NCBI RefSeq assembly: GCF_900155655.1
Contig: NZ_LT706987.1
Location: forward strand, 1,603,936 to 1,667,935
DNA length: 64,000 bases
Origin: Prevotella ihumii
GTDB lineage: Bacteria; Bacteroidota; Bacteroidia; Bacteroidales; Bacteroidaceae
Direction: 5' to 3'
Positions 7,405 to 16,660 of this stretch are shown in pieces. Position numbers and translations under genes: made by a program. Position 1 is the first letter of the stretch. Every line of letters starts with the position of its first letter. The notes beneath the pieces were generated by a model. The model did no database searches. It was not told where the DNA came from and saw only the letters and a list, made by a program, of their open reading frames with translations.

Positions 7405-9378
7405 ATGACACAAGAAGATAAAATACAATTGATGCAAAGCCTTGTAGAACGGCTCAACGAAGCATCAGACACCTACTATAATGGTAAAAGCGAACTAATG
7501 TCCGACCACGAATGGGACGCTGCTTTCGACCAATTGAAGCATTTGGAAGACGAGACAGGCATCACTTTGCCCAATTCGCCTACTGCCAATGTAAGTGCAG
7601 ACACCATAGCAGGACAAAAAGAAGCTCACGAGTTTGCAACCCTTTCTTTAGCAAAGACCAAACAAACGGAAGACCTTGTAAAGTGGGCAGAGGGCAAATC
7701 AATATGGATTTCGTGGAAATTAGACGGTTTAACCCTCGTTGCCACCTACGATAACGGAAAACTTACAAAGGTTGTAACACGTGGTAATGGACACGTGGGA
7801 ACAAATATCACCCACTTGGCATCAGCCATTGACGGAATTTTGCCCACCATTACCAATACAGGGCATATCGTTATTCGTGGCGAAGCCTTGATAAGTTACT
7901 CCGACTTTCAGCAGTTCAACATCGAGAGTGGGGAAGAGTATGCCAACCCACGCAACCTTGCATCGGGTTCATTGACCCTCAAAGACGTCAACGAGGTCAA
8001 AGCTCGCCACCTCCGTTGGATACCTTTCACGCTTCAGCATAGCGACGAAGACCTCACTACGTGGGGCGAACAGATGGACTTTCTCACCTCCTTGGGCTTC
8101 CAAACGGTAGAGCGTAATCGTGTGGACGTGCCTAATATTAATAATGTGAATGAGGAGATAGCCCGTTGGACCGACAAGCTCAATGCCTTCGATTACCCTG
8201 TCGACGGACTTGTTATCTGTTACGATGATGCCGAATATGCCGCTTCAGGCTCGGTTACGGGTCATCACGCCACCCGTGCTGGTTATGCCTTTAAGTGGCA
8301 GGACGAGAGCAAAGACACCGAACTGATAGAAATAGAATGGTCGTGTGCTGCATCTACCATTTCGCCCGTAGCCATCTTTAAGCCTGTCGACTTGGAAGGT
8401 ACAACCGTAAAGCGTGCCAGTTTGTGCAACATTTCAGAATGCGAACGCTTGGGAATAGGCGACAAAGGCACACGCATTGCCGTAATCAAGGCAAACAAAA
8501 TCATACCTAAGGTTATCAATGTGAGCGAACGCATAGGCACGCTTACCATACCTACCGAGTGTCCAGTGTGCCACGCTGCTACACAAATCATTGAAAGCGA
8601 GAGTAGTGGAACAAAGACTTTGCACTGCACCAACCCACATTGCGCAGCCAAACAATTGAAGAAGTTTGCCCGCTTTGTGTCCAAAGAGGGTGTGAATATT
8701 GACGGACTGTCCGAACAAACTTTACAGAAGTTGATCAATCTTGGGTGGGTTTCGGAATATGCCGACCTGTTCCACCTTGCCAACCACGCATCCGAATTGC
8801 GCACAATGGAAGGTTTCGGCGCAAAAAGCGTTACCAATCTGTTGAAAGCTATCGAGAAAGCGCGCAGTGTTGAGGCACGCCAATTGCTTTTTGCACTCAA
8901 TATTCCGCTTGTAGGTCAGGACGTTTGCACCCGCTTACTTTCAGCCTATCCGCTTACCGAACTCATTGCGCAAGCTCGTTCAGCCGAAGACACAACCCTC
9001 TTTTCTACCATTTCGGGCATCGGACCAGAAAAGAGTACGTCGTTCGTTACTTGGATGCAAGTGCCTACGAATATAAAGATAGTAGACGATTTACTGCCCG
9101 AACTTATCATCTCAGCGCCTTCTAATGCGCCTCAAGGCGAACAATGTGCAGGCTTAACTTTTGTGGTAACGGGCGATGTACACCATTATAAGAACCGCAA
9201 CGAGCTGAAAGCCTATATAGAAAGTCAAGGCGGAAAGGTTACGGGTAGCGTGTCGAAATCTACAAACTACCTTATTAATAATGATGTAACCAGCACTTCG
9301 GGCAAAAACCTTAAAGCCCAACAATTGGGAATACCCATCATTTCGGAAGATGAGTTTGTAGAAAAGTTTGTGAAGTAA
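7405..9378 (+). CDS. NAD+-dependent DNA ligase, divergent LigA-type paralog
   Basis: It seals nicks in DNA using NAD+. In 657 residues all LigA parts occur in order: Ia domain (SDTYYNGKSELMSDHEWD), adenylation motif WKLDG with nucleophile Lys about residue 105, VIRGEALIS, NPRNLASGSL, DYPVDGLVI, YAFKW, OB fold, a four-Cys zinc finger (CPVC...CTNPHC, about 385-412), helix-hairpin-helix region, and a C-terminal BRCT domain (GLTFVVTGDVHHYKNRNELK). Several usually strict positions differ: the Ia Tyr is Trp in DHEWD, the HxxPMLSL block reads HEFATLSL, and the DGxxxTxN block reads RGNGHVGTNIT. It is probably a secondary ligase with the main ligA elsewhere; that is inference. Confidence 0.88.
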   Translation: MTQEDKIQLMQSLVERLNEASDTYYNGKSELMSDHEWDAAFDQLKHLEDETGITLPNSPTANVSADTIAGQKEAHEFATLSLAKTKQTEDLVKWAEGKSIWISWKLDGLTLVATYDNGKLTKVVTRGNGHVGTNITHLASAIDGILPTITNTGHIVIRGEALISYSDFQQFNIESGEEYANPRNLASGSLTLKDVNEVKARHLRWIPFTLQHSDEDLTTWGEQMDFLTSLGFQTVERNRVDVPNINNVNEEIARWTDKLNAFDYPVDGLVICYDDAEYAASGSVTGHHATRAGYAFKWQDESKDTELIEIEWSCAASTISPVAIFKPVDLEGTTVKRASLCNISECERLGIGDKGTRIAVIKANKIIPKVINVSERIGTLTIPTECPVCHAATQIIESESSGTKTLHCTNPHCAAKQLKKFARFVSKEGVNIDGLSEQTLQKLINLGWVSEYADLFHLANHASELRTMEGFGAKSVTNLLKAIEKARSVEARQLLFALNIPLVGQDVCTRLLSAYPLTELIAQARSAEDTTLFSTISGIGPEKSTSFVTWMQVPTNIKIVDDLLPELIISAPSNAPQGEQCAGLTFVVTGDVHHYKNRNELKAYIESQGGKVTGSVSKSTNYLINNDVTSTSGKNLKAQQLGIPIISEDEFVEKFVK

Positions 9379-9389
9379 TCAATTTTAGT

Positions 9390-9468
9390 GTGCGTAAAAA
9401 TCATAGTAAACGTAAAATGGTTTAACACGGCGAAGCCCATTGTTGCCCAAACTATGATTTTTACGCAC
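9390..9468. terminator. Bidirectional terminator between convergent ligase and aroB
   Basis: GTGCGTAAAAATCATAGT (9390-9407) pairs perfectly over 18 bp with 9451-9468. A T-run follows on the plus strand. The 43-nt loop is long. It sits in the convergent gap and can end both transcripts. Confidence 0.75.
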
Positions 9469-9486
9469 TTTTTATATTCTCTCCAT

Positions 9487-10539
9487 CTATGCGTAGCCTT
9501 CTCTGAAGAAATCTAACGCCTCTTTTGCTTCGTCTTCGCTTATGGTTTGGTTGATGTTTGCCTCGCCAATATTGCTCAATAGCGAAACATTGATATTGCC
9601 AAAACGATTTTTCTTATCGTGTTTCATCAAGTCGATAAGTTCGTCATAATCATTGCACGTAATGCCCAATACCCCATAATTCGCCTTAATAAAGTTTACT
9701 GTGGTACGCATTTTATCGGTTGGAAATCCTTTTTTCACTACCGATAAGTACAGCTCGCACACCATTCCGTATGCCACAGCCACACCGTGCAATATGGGTT
9801 TGCGGCGCAATGCCCACGCTTCAAAGGCGTGTCCAAAGGTATGCCCAAGGTTCAATGCCTTGCGTATGCCCTGTTCCAAAGGGTCTTTTGTCACAATGCG
9901 CTCCTTCACTTTCAGATTTTGGGCTATCATTTTCTTTAGTTTTTCAAGGTCTAAGGCTTCAAAATCCATTGTTACCAACTCGTTCCACATCGTGTCGTTT
10001 GCCAACAAACCGTGCTTTATCATTTCCGCATAACCGCTCAACAAGTTTTCTTTATCCAATGTTTTCAGCCAGCAAGTATCTATTATCACATACTTTGCTT
10101 CGCTGAACACACCTATTTCGTTCTTATATCCGCCAAAGTTTATTCCTGTTTTTCCGCCCACACTTGCATCAATCATTGCCAATAGCGTTGTAGGCACGTT
10201 TATGAAGTTGATGCCACGCTTGAAAGTAGAGGCAGCAAAGCCCCCTAAGTCGGTTACCATTCCTCCGCCAATGTTTATCATTAGCGAGTGGCGAGTAGCA
10301 TTTCCTTGCTGCAAGGCTTCCCAAACTCCGACCACGGCTTCCAATGTTTTGTGTTCGTCGGTAGCCGCTATGGTGATGAGCTTTGCCCCTTTCAGGCAGA
10401 AAAAGGCATTGATGCTTTCCCAACAACTTGTTTTTGTTGTTTCGTCTACAAGCACAAACACTTGGTCGTGATTACATTCCGAGATGGCTGTTGCAAGTTC
10501 GCATTCAAAATGTGTTGATATGATTAGTCGTTGAGCCAT
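9487..10539 (-). CDS. aroB: 3-dehydroquinate synthase
   Basis: This cytoplasmic NAD- and metal-dependent enzyme is the second step of the shikimate pathway, turning DAHP into 3-dehydroquinate. The 350-residue length is normal. Diagnostic stretches are NIGGGMVTDLGGFAASTFKRG (NAD binding), PTTLLAMIDASVGGKTGIN, SGYAEMIKHGLL with a metal-ligand Glu, and LNLGHTFGHAFE with the metal-binding His residues. It stands alone on the minus strand, with a TATATTTG -7 box 42 bp upstream. The product feeds aromatic amino acids and the chorismate used by the menaquinone cluster in this window. Confidence 0.96.
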   Translation of the reverse strand: MAQRLIISTHFECELATAISECNHDQVFVLVDETTKTSCWESINAFFCLKGAKLITIAATDEHKTLEAVVGVWEALQQGNATRHSLMINIGGGMVTDLGGFAASTFKRGINFINVPTTLLAMIDASVGGKTGINFGGYKNEIGVFSEAKYVIIDTCWLKTLDKENLLSGYAEMIKHGLLANDTMWNELVTMDFEALDLEKLKKMIAQNLKVKERIVTKDPLEQGIRKALNLGHTFGHAFEAWALRRKPILHGVAVAYGMVCELYLSVVKKGFPTDKMRTTVNFIKANYGVLGITCNDYDELIDLMKHDKKNRFGNINVSLLSNIGEANINQTISEDEAKEALDFFREGYA

Positions 10540-10580
10540 ATTATACAGTTAAGATTATAAGTTTATAAACAATGAACGCA

Positions 10581-10588
10581 CAAATATA
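10581..10588 (-). promoter_or_regulatory. aroB -7 box
   Basis: Minus-strand TATATTTG followed by TGCG, a fit to TAnnTTTG about 42 bp before the aroB start. A -33 TTTG is not clear. Confidence 0.5.
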
Positions 10589-10881
10589 ACATTTTTTTTA
10601 TGAATACCATAATTTTCCAACTATATTTTTAAGGTCATTGATTTATTATGCCAAATAAAGGTTAAAACGTGATAGAAACGTGTTAAAAATACATCTTGTT
10701 TTTACGGTTTATGCAAACTTCCTTCCGCTTGTACCTAAATACGGCAAATATGCGTGTGCAATTCTAACGCTCTGATAATAAGCATATTGGTGTCATATTT
10801 CTAATTTTGTGCAATCACTTTTCAACCTTACACCCTCGTTTTACCCACTTTTTGTTCGCATACCGAACATTATTGTACAGA

Positions 10882-10916
10882 AAAGGGCAACTTTCTTGCT
10901 GTGAAAGTTGCCCTTT
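10882..10916 (-). terminator. Terminator of the export operon
   Basis: AAAGGGCAACTTTC (10882-10895) and GAAAGTTGCCCTTT (10903-10916) form a perfect 14-bp stem with a 7-nt loop. It lies in the 548-bp gap between the last export gene (ending at 11088) and aroB. The rest of that gap, 10600-10880, is AT-rich and shows nothing else I can assign. Confidence 0.75.
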
Positions 10917-10923
10917 GGCGTGG

Positions 10924-10986
10924 TCAAACATATATGTATTGGGTTGTCAAAGTTGAACTTTGACCTTCCCAAAGTTCAACTTTGAG
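10924..10986. repeat. Phased palindrome array, cluster 1
   Basis: Three palindromic units are centred at 10932.5 (AAACATATATGTAT), 10955 (CAAAGTTGAACTTTG) and 10977 (CAAAGTTCAACTTTG), i.e. 22-22.5 bp apart. Same family as clusters at 22201, 29201, 36138 and 47883. Confidence 0.85.
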
Positions 10987-11087
10987 AAGTCTTGACTTGA
11001 AACCTCAGATTTATTACATCTATATGCTGTTTTTATACGTTCTTTTTCGCTCTTTTAAATGTTAAATACACATTCTTTAAATGTATA

Positions 11088-11750
11088 TTATTTCACTATC
11101 TTTCCGTCAAATATCTTGATGGTGCGATGTGCTATTGCAGCATCGTGTTCGTTGTGGGTTACCATTACGATTGTTGTACCCTCTTGGTTTAATTCGGCAA
11201 GCAAGCGCATCACCTCTGCACCATTCTTAGAGTCGAGATTTCCCGTAGGCTCATCGGCAAGAATGAGTTTAGGACCGAAAACCACTGCACGGGCTATTGC
11301 CACACGCTGTTGCTGACCACCGCTCAACTGATGAGGGAAATGCTTAGCACGATGGGTAATGTTCATTCGTTGCATCATTTGGCGCACCTTCTCTTTGCGT
11401 TCCTTCTTTGGAATATTAAGATAAGTAAGCGGTAGCTCAATGTTTTCTTCCACATTCAACTCGTCAATGAGGTTGAAACTCTGAAACACAAAACCTATTT
11501 CGCCTTTTCTTACCTCGGTGCGCTGACGCTCTTTGAGGGCGGAAACTACACGACCTCCCAAGGTATATTTGCCACTTGTAGGATTGTCCAACAGTCCGAG
11601 AATGTTGAGTAGGGTAGACTTGCCACAGCCCGAAGGTCCCATTATGGCTACAAATTCGCCCTCTTCTATGTTCATGCTTACGTTGCTCAACGCTATTGTT
11701 TCCACCTCTTCGGTGCGAAACGACTTACAAAGATTTTCTACTGTAATCAT
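11088..11750 (-). CDS. ABC transporter ATP-binding protein (MacB/LolD type)
   Basis: This 220-residue ATPase powers an export or lipoprotein-handling ABC complex. It shows Walker A GPSGCGKSTLL, Q-loop FVFQSFNL, signature LSGGQQQRVAIARA, Walker B LILADEPTGNLD and the H-switch MVTHN. The sequence is typical of MacB/LolD/FtsE ATPases that partner FtsX-like permeases. It is the last gene of the export operon and supplies ATP hydrolysis to the two permeases upstream. The start at 11750 gives the standard MITVENLCKSF beginning. Confidence 0.95.
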   Translation of the reverse strand: MITVENLCKSFRTEEVETIALSNVSMNIEEGEFVAIMGPSGCGKSTLLNILGLLDNPTSGKYTLGGRVVSALKERQRTEVRKGEIGFVFQSFNLIDELNVEENIELPLTYLNIPKKERKEKVRQMMQRMNITHRAKHFPHQLSGGQQQRVAIARAVVFGPKLILADEPTGNLDSKNGAEVMRLLAELNQEGTTIVMVTHNEHDAAIAHRTIKIFDGKIVK

Positions 11751-11804
11751 ATTTCTTTTCTTTTTTATTAAGTTTTCAAATGTTTATTGTTGATAGGTAC
11801 GCTG

Positions 11805-14189
11805 TTATTCGTCCTTTAGATATTCCATAGGGTTATTGTTTGCCACTCGTCTGCTGTTTACAATCACTACCGAAACGATGAGCAGAAGAATAAGCACCAC
11901 ACAAAGCACGAACCACAAAGGATTGAGCTGAATACGCTCGCTAAACTGTTCTAACCACGTAAGCGATAGCATATAAGCTGCCACTGCACCAATGGTAAGC
12001 GAAGGGAGAGCCACCATAGCGATGCTGCGTACAAAGATGCGGAGTATGTCGCTTGTTTCTGCACCGTTCACCTTGCGAATGGCTATCTCTTTGCGACGGC
12101 GGTTCACCTCGTCAAGGGTGTAACCTATCAGTCCCAATAGGGCAATGAAGACTATCACAAGACCGCACACCATAATGGCGAAACGGAAGGAATTTTGTGG
12201 CTGATATTGCCCTTTTATCAATAGTTGATAGCTCTCTACGCTCACTTGTGCATTGGGTACAAGTTTTTCCATTTGGGTTTGCACCTCGCTAATGTTTTCT
12301 GATGTGATGTTGTGGAGCTTCACAATGATGTTGCCCGATGGTTGGCGATTGTAGAAAAGTATTGATGCTCGTTCTTCAGGATTGGTTATTGCTCCCACTT
12401 TGATGTTGTCGAACACGCCACAAATGGTGAATTGCTCTTTCATATTGGGGCTGTGTTCTGATATGATGACACTTTTGCCCACTACATTGTTGTCCCATTG
12501 GGCTGTTTTCTTCATCTTTTCTATAAATTTCGTGCTTACCATCACCTCTCTTAGGCTGTCGGTCTGTTCGGTAAAGTTGCGCCCTTGCACTATTTTTATC
12601 CCCATTTGTTTCAGGTATCCGTCCGATACGTTGTAAAGGTCGCATACGTTAAGCAACTCCCTGCTGTCGCCCTGTTGATAGATGTTGTTGCCGCTTCTCC
12701 ACGACACAAGGTCGTTTTCGGCTGTGGTAACGCTTGCCACAGAAGGCATTGTGCGCAATGCTTTTACACACTTGTTGTAGTCTTCTGCTTTTGCACCTTT
12801 CATTTTTATTACCAATTGGTTGTCAGGATTATAGCCCAAAGGATAGTTTACCATCATTGCGTATTGTTGATGAACGGTGAGCAACATACAGCAAAACATT
12901 CCCGAAGCTATAAACTGAATGGCTAAGAGGACAAATTTCCACGAGCGGTGATGTTGAGCATAACTACGAAAGGCAGCCGTAACAGGGGTAGACGAGTAAA
13001 TGTGCCCTGGTACAAGTCCGCCCACAATGAGCATAAAGGTAAGAATAGCCACTAACACTATCCAACTGCCTTCACTGAACATTAGTTCTTCTATGGGCGC
13101 AGCAAGGGTTTCTTCTATGCTGCCCTTGCACGCATAAACGAGGAGAGCTGCCAAGACGATGGAGAGAACCACGTGGAGCAACGACTCTGTAAAGATGAGC
13201 GAAACGATGTCGGTGCGTCCTGCACCAAAGCTTTTTCGCATTGCCATCTCACGTGTACGATTTATCATATTGCCAATAACGATGAGCAGATAGTTCATTA
13301 CAGCAGAGAAAAGCATAATGACGGCAAGGATAGACAATATCCACGTCATTGTTTTTACATTCTCGTTGTCAGTATGGAGTTCTGAAAGCAGGCTCAAGGT
13401 ATAGTCCATCTTCACTCCTGCCTTTTCCATATCTTTTAGTGGCAAGCGTTCGTTTATCATCTTTGCGATATTGGGGCGCAGCTCTTCGGCTGTGTGTCCT
13501 TCCTTTAAACGAATATAGCTGTGGTAGCAGTCGTTGCCCACCCATAGGTTGCTACCGTCAAAACCGCTATAAGATAACGACTTTAACGAGAGCAACACAT
13601 CGCTATTGCGTGGAGTGGTGTTGCGTGGATAGTCTTTAAACACACCGCCGATAATAAGTGTCGAACCCTCTATTTCGGTTGTTTTTATGCGCTTGCCTAC
13701 AACGTTTCCACCTAATTTTTTTGCCATTGTTTCGCTCACCATACAATAAAGTGGTTGAGTGAGCACTTCTTTGGCATTGCCGGCAATAATCTTTGTTGGG
13801 AAAATATCAAAGAAGCAGCTGTCTGCGATGAGCATACTGCCTGTTACCTGCATATTGTTTTCGGTGCTGAGGGTAGCCTCCGAACTAAGATACACATAAC
13901 GTGTGGCAGCCTCCACTTGTGGCGAATAGGTCTTGATGCCGTGAGCTATTGCACCGCTGGTTTGGTCGAAATCAACCAATTCTCCGTTCTGTATTATTCG
14001 TTCGTTGATGAGATAGGTGCGATTAGCAGCAGGGAAATAGCTGTCGTAGTGCTGTTCAAAGTAGATTTGGGTGAGGAGTACTGATGATACGGCTAATCCC
14101 AACGACAAGCAAAGTATCTTAGCAATGTTGTGCTGACCACGTCGGGGCAGATTATTGACTGCGATTTTAAGGTTGCTGAATAGTGTCAT
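11805..14189 (-). CDS. FtsX-like ABC transporter permease (second of two)
   Basis: This inner-membrane permease has 794 residues. It has an N-terminal helix (IAKILCLSLGLAVSSVLL), a large periplasmic MacB-type core domain, three clustered helices near residue 290-390, then a second half repeating the pattern and ending in a helix bundle before NNPMEYLKDE. Motifs such as NRTREMAMRKSFGAGRTDIV and NRRRKEIAIRKVNGA are the cytoplasmic coupling segments of FtsX permeases. It lies 22 bp after the other permease, with the ATPase 54 bp downstream. The two permeases have equal length, so they probably form a heterodimer. The exported substrate is unknown. Confidence 0.92.
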   Translation of the reverse strand: MTLFSNLKIAVNNLPRRGQHNIAKILCLSLGLAVSSVLLTQIYFEQHYDSYFPAANRTYLINERIIQNGELVDFDQTSGAIAHGIKTYSPQVEAATRYVYLSSEATLSTENNMQVTGSMLIADSCFFDIFPTKIIAGNAKEVLTQPLYCMVSETMAKKLGGNVVGKRIKTTEIEGSTLIIGGVFKDYPRNTTPRNSDVLLSLKSLSYSGFDGSNLWVGNDCYHSYIRLKEGHTAEELRPNIAKMINERLPLKDMEKAGVKMDYTLSLLSELHTDNENVKTMTWILSILAVIMLFSAVMNYLLIVIGNMINRTREMAMRKSFGAGRTDIVSLIFTESLLHVVLSIVLAALLVYACKGSIEETLAAPIEELMFSEGSWIVLVAILTFMLIVGGLVPGHIYSSTPVTAAFRSYAQHHRSWKFVLLAIQFIASGMFCCMLLTVHQQYAMMVNYPLGYNPDNQLVIKMKGAKAEDYNKCVKALRTMPSVASVTTAENDLVSWRSGNNIYQQGDSRELLNVCDLYNVSDGYLKQMGIKIVQGRNFTEQTDSLREVMVSTKFIEKMKKTAQWDNNVVGKSVIISEHSPNMKEQFTICGVFDNIKVGAITNPEERASILFYNRQPSGNIIVKLHNITSENISEVQTQMEKLVPNAQVSVESYQLLIKGQYQPQNSFRFAIMVCGLVIVFIALLGLIGYTLDEVNRRRKEIAIRKVNGAETSDILRIFVRSIAMVALPSLTIGAVAAYMLSLTWLEQFSERIQLNPLWFVLCVVLILLLIVSVVIVNSRRVANNNPMEYLKDE

Positions 14190-14211
14190 AATTGGTATGT
14201 ACTTATAGTTT

Positions 14212-16596
14212 TTATTCTTGTTTCAAATGTTTCACAGGGTTTTCGTCGCTTGCTATATAGCTTTGTATGGCAACAGCAGCGTACGAAATAACCAATACAA
14301 TGATGCCCGCTACGGGTATCCAAATCCCCCACCACGTTGTGCGGTAGCTGTATGCGCTTATCCAACGGTTCATAAAGTACCACGTGAGCGGAATACTCAG
14401 TAGGAAGGCAAGCAGAATGTAGTTGAGGAAAGTGCGTATTAGCTTCCAATGCACCTGACTGCCCGTTGAGCCAAAGACTTTGCGAAGTGCTATCTCCTTG
14501 TTGCGTTGCTGAATGAAATAGGTAGACATAGCAATAAGTCCGAGGAACGAAATGAGAACGGCTATCACTGCAAAGAGGGTTATGATTTGGAACAAGCGTA
14601 TCTGTTCGGTATAACCACTGCGAATAATGTCTTTGAAATATATATCTTTTTGCAGGAGATTTTCACGGAATACCTTTTTATAAAGTGCAGTCACAGCCTC
14701 TTGAGCAGCTTGTTCATCGCCTTTCACCTTAATTAATATGCTACGGCACAAATAGTTTTTCACCTCCTTCGGTTGAATATAAATAACAATAGGTCCTGAT
14801 TCTAAGAAATCATCGTTGGCACTTGCCTTGAACGGCTTTACAATTCCACCTATCTTTTCTTTCATTTCAGGACTTTCATCACCATAGATTGCTATCTCAC
14901 GGGCTGTTTCAGGGGTATTAAAAGCTGAGAAGACATTGCGTGTAATGTAAAGTTTTAAGTCATTATTCAGTTGATAGTCTTTCTCAACCTTGAGTCCTAA
15001 AATCTTGATAAAGTTATCGTCACCACGGAAAAATTGATAACCTACCGTCTTGCCCTTTACACGTGGCGAGTTGTTGCTGCCTCCTTGCATTGGTGCACAG
15101 GTACAAAGCGATACCATTTCTACACACGATAGCTTTTTCAATTCATCACGGAAACGTATCAAAGGGGTAACATCAGCGTCGGCAAAGCCTAAGGGCGACT
15201 CTAACTGCATAATGTGTTCGGTGTTGTAACCCAATGGTGCGTTGAGCAAATGCTTGATTTGGTGGTGAATAATCAATGAAGAGGCGATAAGCACAATTGT
15301 ACAAATGCTTTGTATTACGATGAATACTTTGCTCATTCGCATTTTGGTAATGTGACGAAAAGTGCCACGTACTACCTCGATAGGTTGGGTGCGTGAAAGC
15401 AATATTGCTGGAATAATGCCCGATAAGAGGCTAATGGTGAGCAATGCTAACAGCACGTATGCGGCATTAGAGAGGGTAAGCGCTTCGGATAAAACCAACT
15501 TTGTGTTGATCAATTCTTCGATGTAAGGCACACAGAAGATGCCTAATACTACTGCCACAAGCAAAGAAACAAAGCAAAGAATAAAGCTCTCTGTTATCAG
15601 TCGGAGTACGATGTCGCTCCTTGAACAACCAAAAAGACGGTGTGTAGCCATTTCCCTTGCACGGTTATTGGCTTGAGCTACGGTGAGATTGACGTAATTG
15701 ATAATGGCAAAAAGCAGAATAACCAATGCCACAAAGCCAAAGAGCTGTACCATTCCGATGTTGCCACGGCGGCTTCTACCTTTGCTTTGAGAGAGATAAA
15801 CACTCTTCATTGGAACGATACGGAAGTGCATTCCAAAATCTTTGAGGAAAGGTGCAGCCTTAAATATTACTTGTTCCATTAGCTTACTCTTTTGTGTAAA
15901 GTCGCCTGATCCTTCCTTTGTTTGGATAATAATTTCACTTCCGCCCAATGAATTTGTGTAATCGGGGTCGCTTATACCGAGCTTTTCGCTCATAGGGATG
16001 GTGCAGATAATGTCTGCCGATGGAACAATGGTGTTTCCCATTGTGGCAAATGTGCCTGCAACGACTACGGAAAGCGTATCGTTGATGGATATTCGCTGTC
16101 CCATAGGATTGGCGTTTCCAAAGCGACGGCGTGCAAATTGTTCTGAAATCACTGCATTTTCGGGCGACTTTAGTACGGTTTCTTTGTTGCCTAAAGTGAG
16201 CTGATAGTCGAATACTTGATAAAGTGTGCTGTCTGCAAAGAGAATGTCTACATATTCAGACGTACCATTCTTGCTCTTAATGGTATAATCTCTTTCGTGT
16301 GCAAAACCAGTGGTAAGCTCTATTTCGGGGAAGTTTTTCTTTAAATAGTTGCCCATTTGAACGCTGTTCCCTGTAAATCGTTCCTCCTGTCCTGCTACTC
16401 CCATTCGGTTTTCGATGAGGTATAAGCGGTCGAGAGTTGCAAGGTTGCTATCTACGGAGTACTCCTGTTTCACGTATATCATCATCAAAAGCACAAACAT
16501 CAATGAAAGACTAAGTCCGAAAACATTGATAACTGTGTAGGCTTTGTTCCTTGAAAGGAAGGTAAAATAGGATTTTAAATGTATGAGATATTTCAT
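14212..16596 (-). CDS. FtsX-like ABC transporter permease (first of two)
   Basis: This 794-residue inner-membrane protein has the same two-half layout as its neighbour: an N-terminal helix (YTVINVFGLSLSLMFVLLMMIY), a periplasmic domain, helices around LFGFVALVILLFAIINYVNLT, the coupling motif NRAREMATHRLFGCSRSDIVLR, and in the second half QQRNKEIALRKVFGSTGSQV. It probably pairs with the downstream permease and the ATPase. With the TolC and adaptor genes upstream it would make a tripartite machine that moves a molecule from the periplasm or membrane to the outside. The substrate cannot be told from sequence. Confidence 0.92.
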   Translation of the reverse strand: MKYLIHLKSYFTFLSRNKAYTVINVFGLSLSLMFVLLMMIYVKQEYSVDSNLATLDRLYLIENRMGVAGQEERFTGNSVQMGNYLKKNFPEIELTTGFAHERDYTIKSKNGTSEYVDILFADSTLYQVFDYQLTLGNKETVLKSPENAVISEQFARRRFGNANPMGQRISINDTLSVVVAGTFATMGNTIVPSADIICTIPMSEKLGISDPDYTNSLGGSEIIIQTKEGSGDFTQKSKLMEQVIFKAAPFLKDFGMHFRIVPMKSVYLSQSKGRSRRGNIGMVQLFGFVALVILLFAIINYVNLTVAQANNRAREMATHRLFGCSRSDIVLRLITESFILCFVSLLVAVVLGIFCVPYIEELINTKLVLSEALTLSNAAYVLLALLTISLLSGIIPAILLSRTQPIEVVRGTFRHITKMRMSKVFIVIQSICTIVLIASSLIIHHQIKHLLNAPLGYNTEHIMQLESPLGFADADVTPLIRFRDELKKLSCVEMVSLCTCAPMQGGSNNSPRVKGKTVGYQFFRGDDNFIKILGLKVEKDYQLNNDLKLYITRNVFSAFNTPETAREIAIYGDESPEMKEKIGGIVKPFKASANDDFLESGPIVIYIQPKEVKNYLCRSILIKVKGDEQAAQEAVTALYKKVFRENLLQKDIYFKDIIRSGYTEQIRLFQIITLFAVIAVLISFLGLIAMSTYFIQQRNKEIALRKVFGSTGSQVHWKLIRTFLNYILLAFLLSIPLTWYFMNRWISAYSYRTTWWGIWIPVAGIIVLVISYAAVAIQSYIASDENPVKHLKQE

Positions 16597-16660
16597 ATAT
16601 TGAGGTTGTTTTATTATTTTTTTAATTTTAATGCTCCATTATTTTGACTTCAAAGTTTTG

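Noticed and set aside
8283..8900. 205-codon minus-strand frame opposite the DNA ligase
   Set aside because: Antisense to well-conserved ligase motifs, with composition typical of a reversed coding frame.
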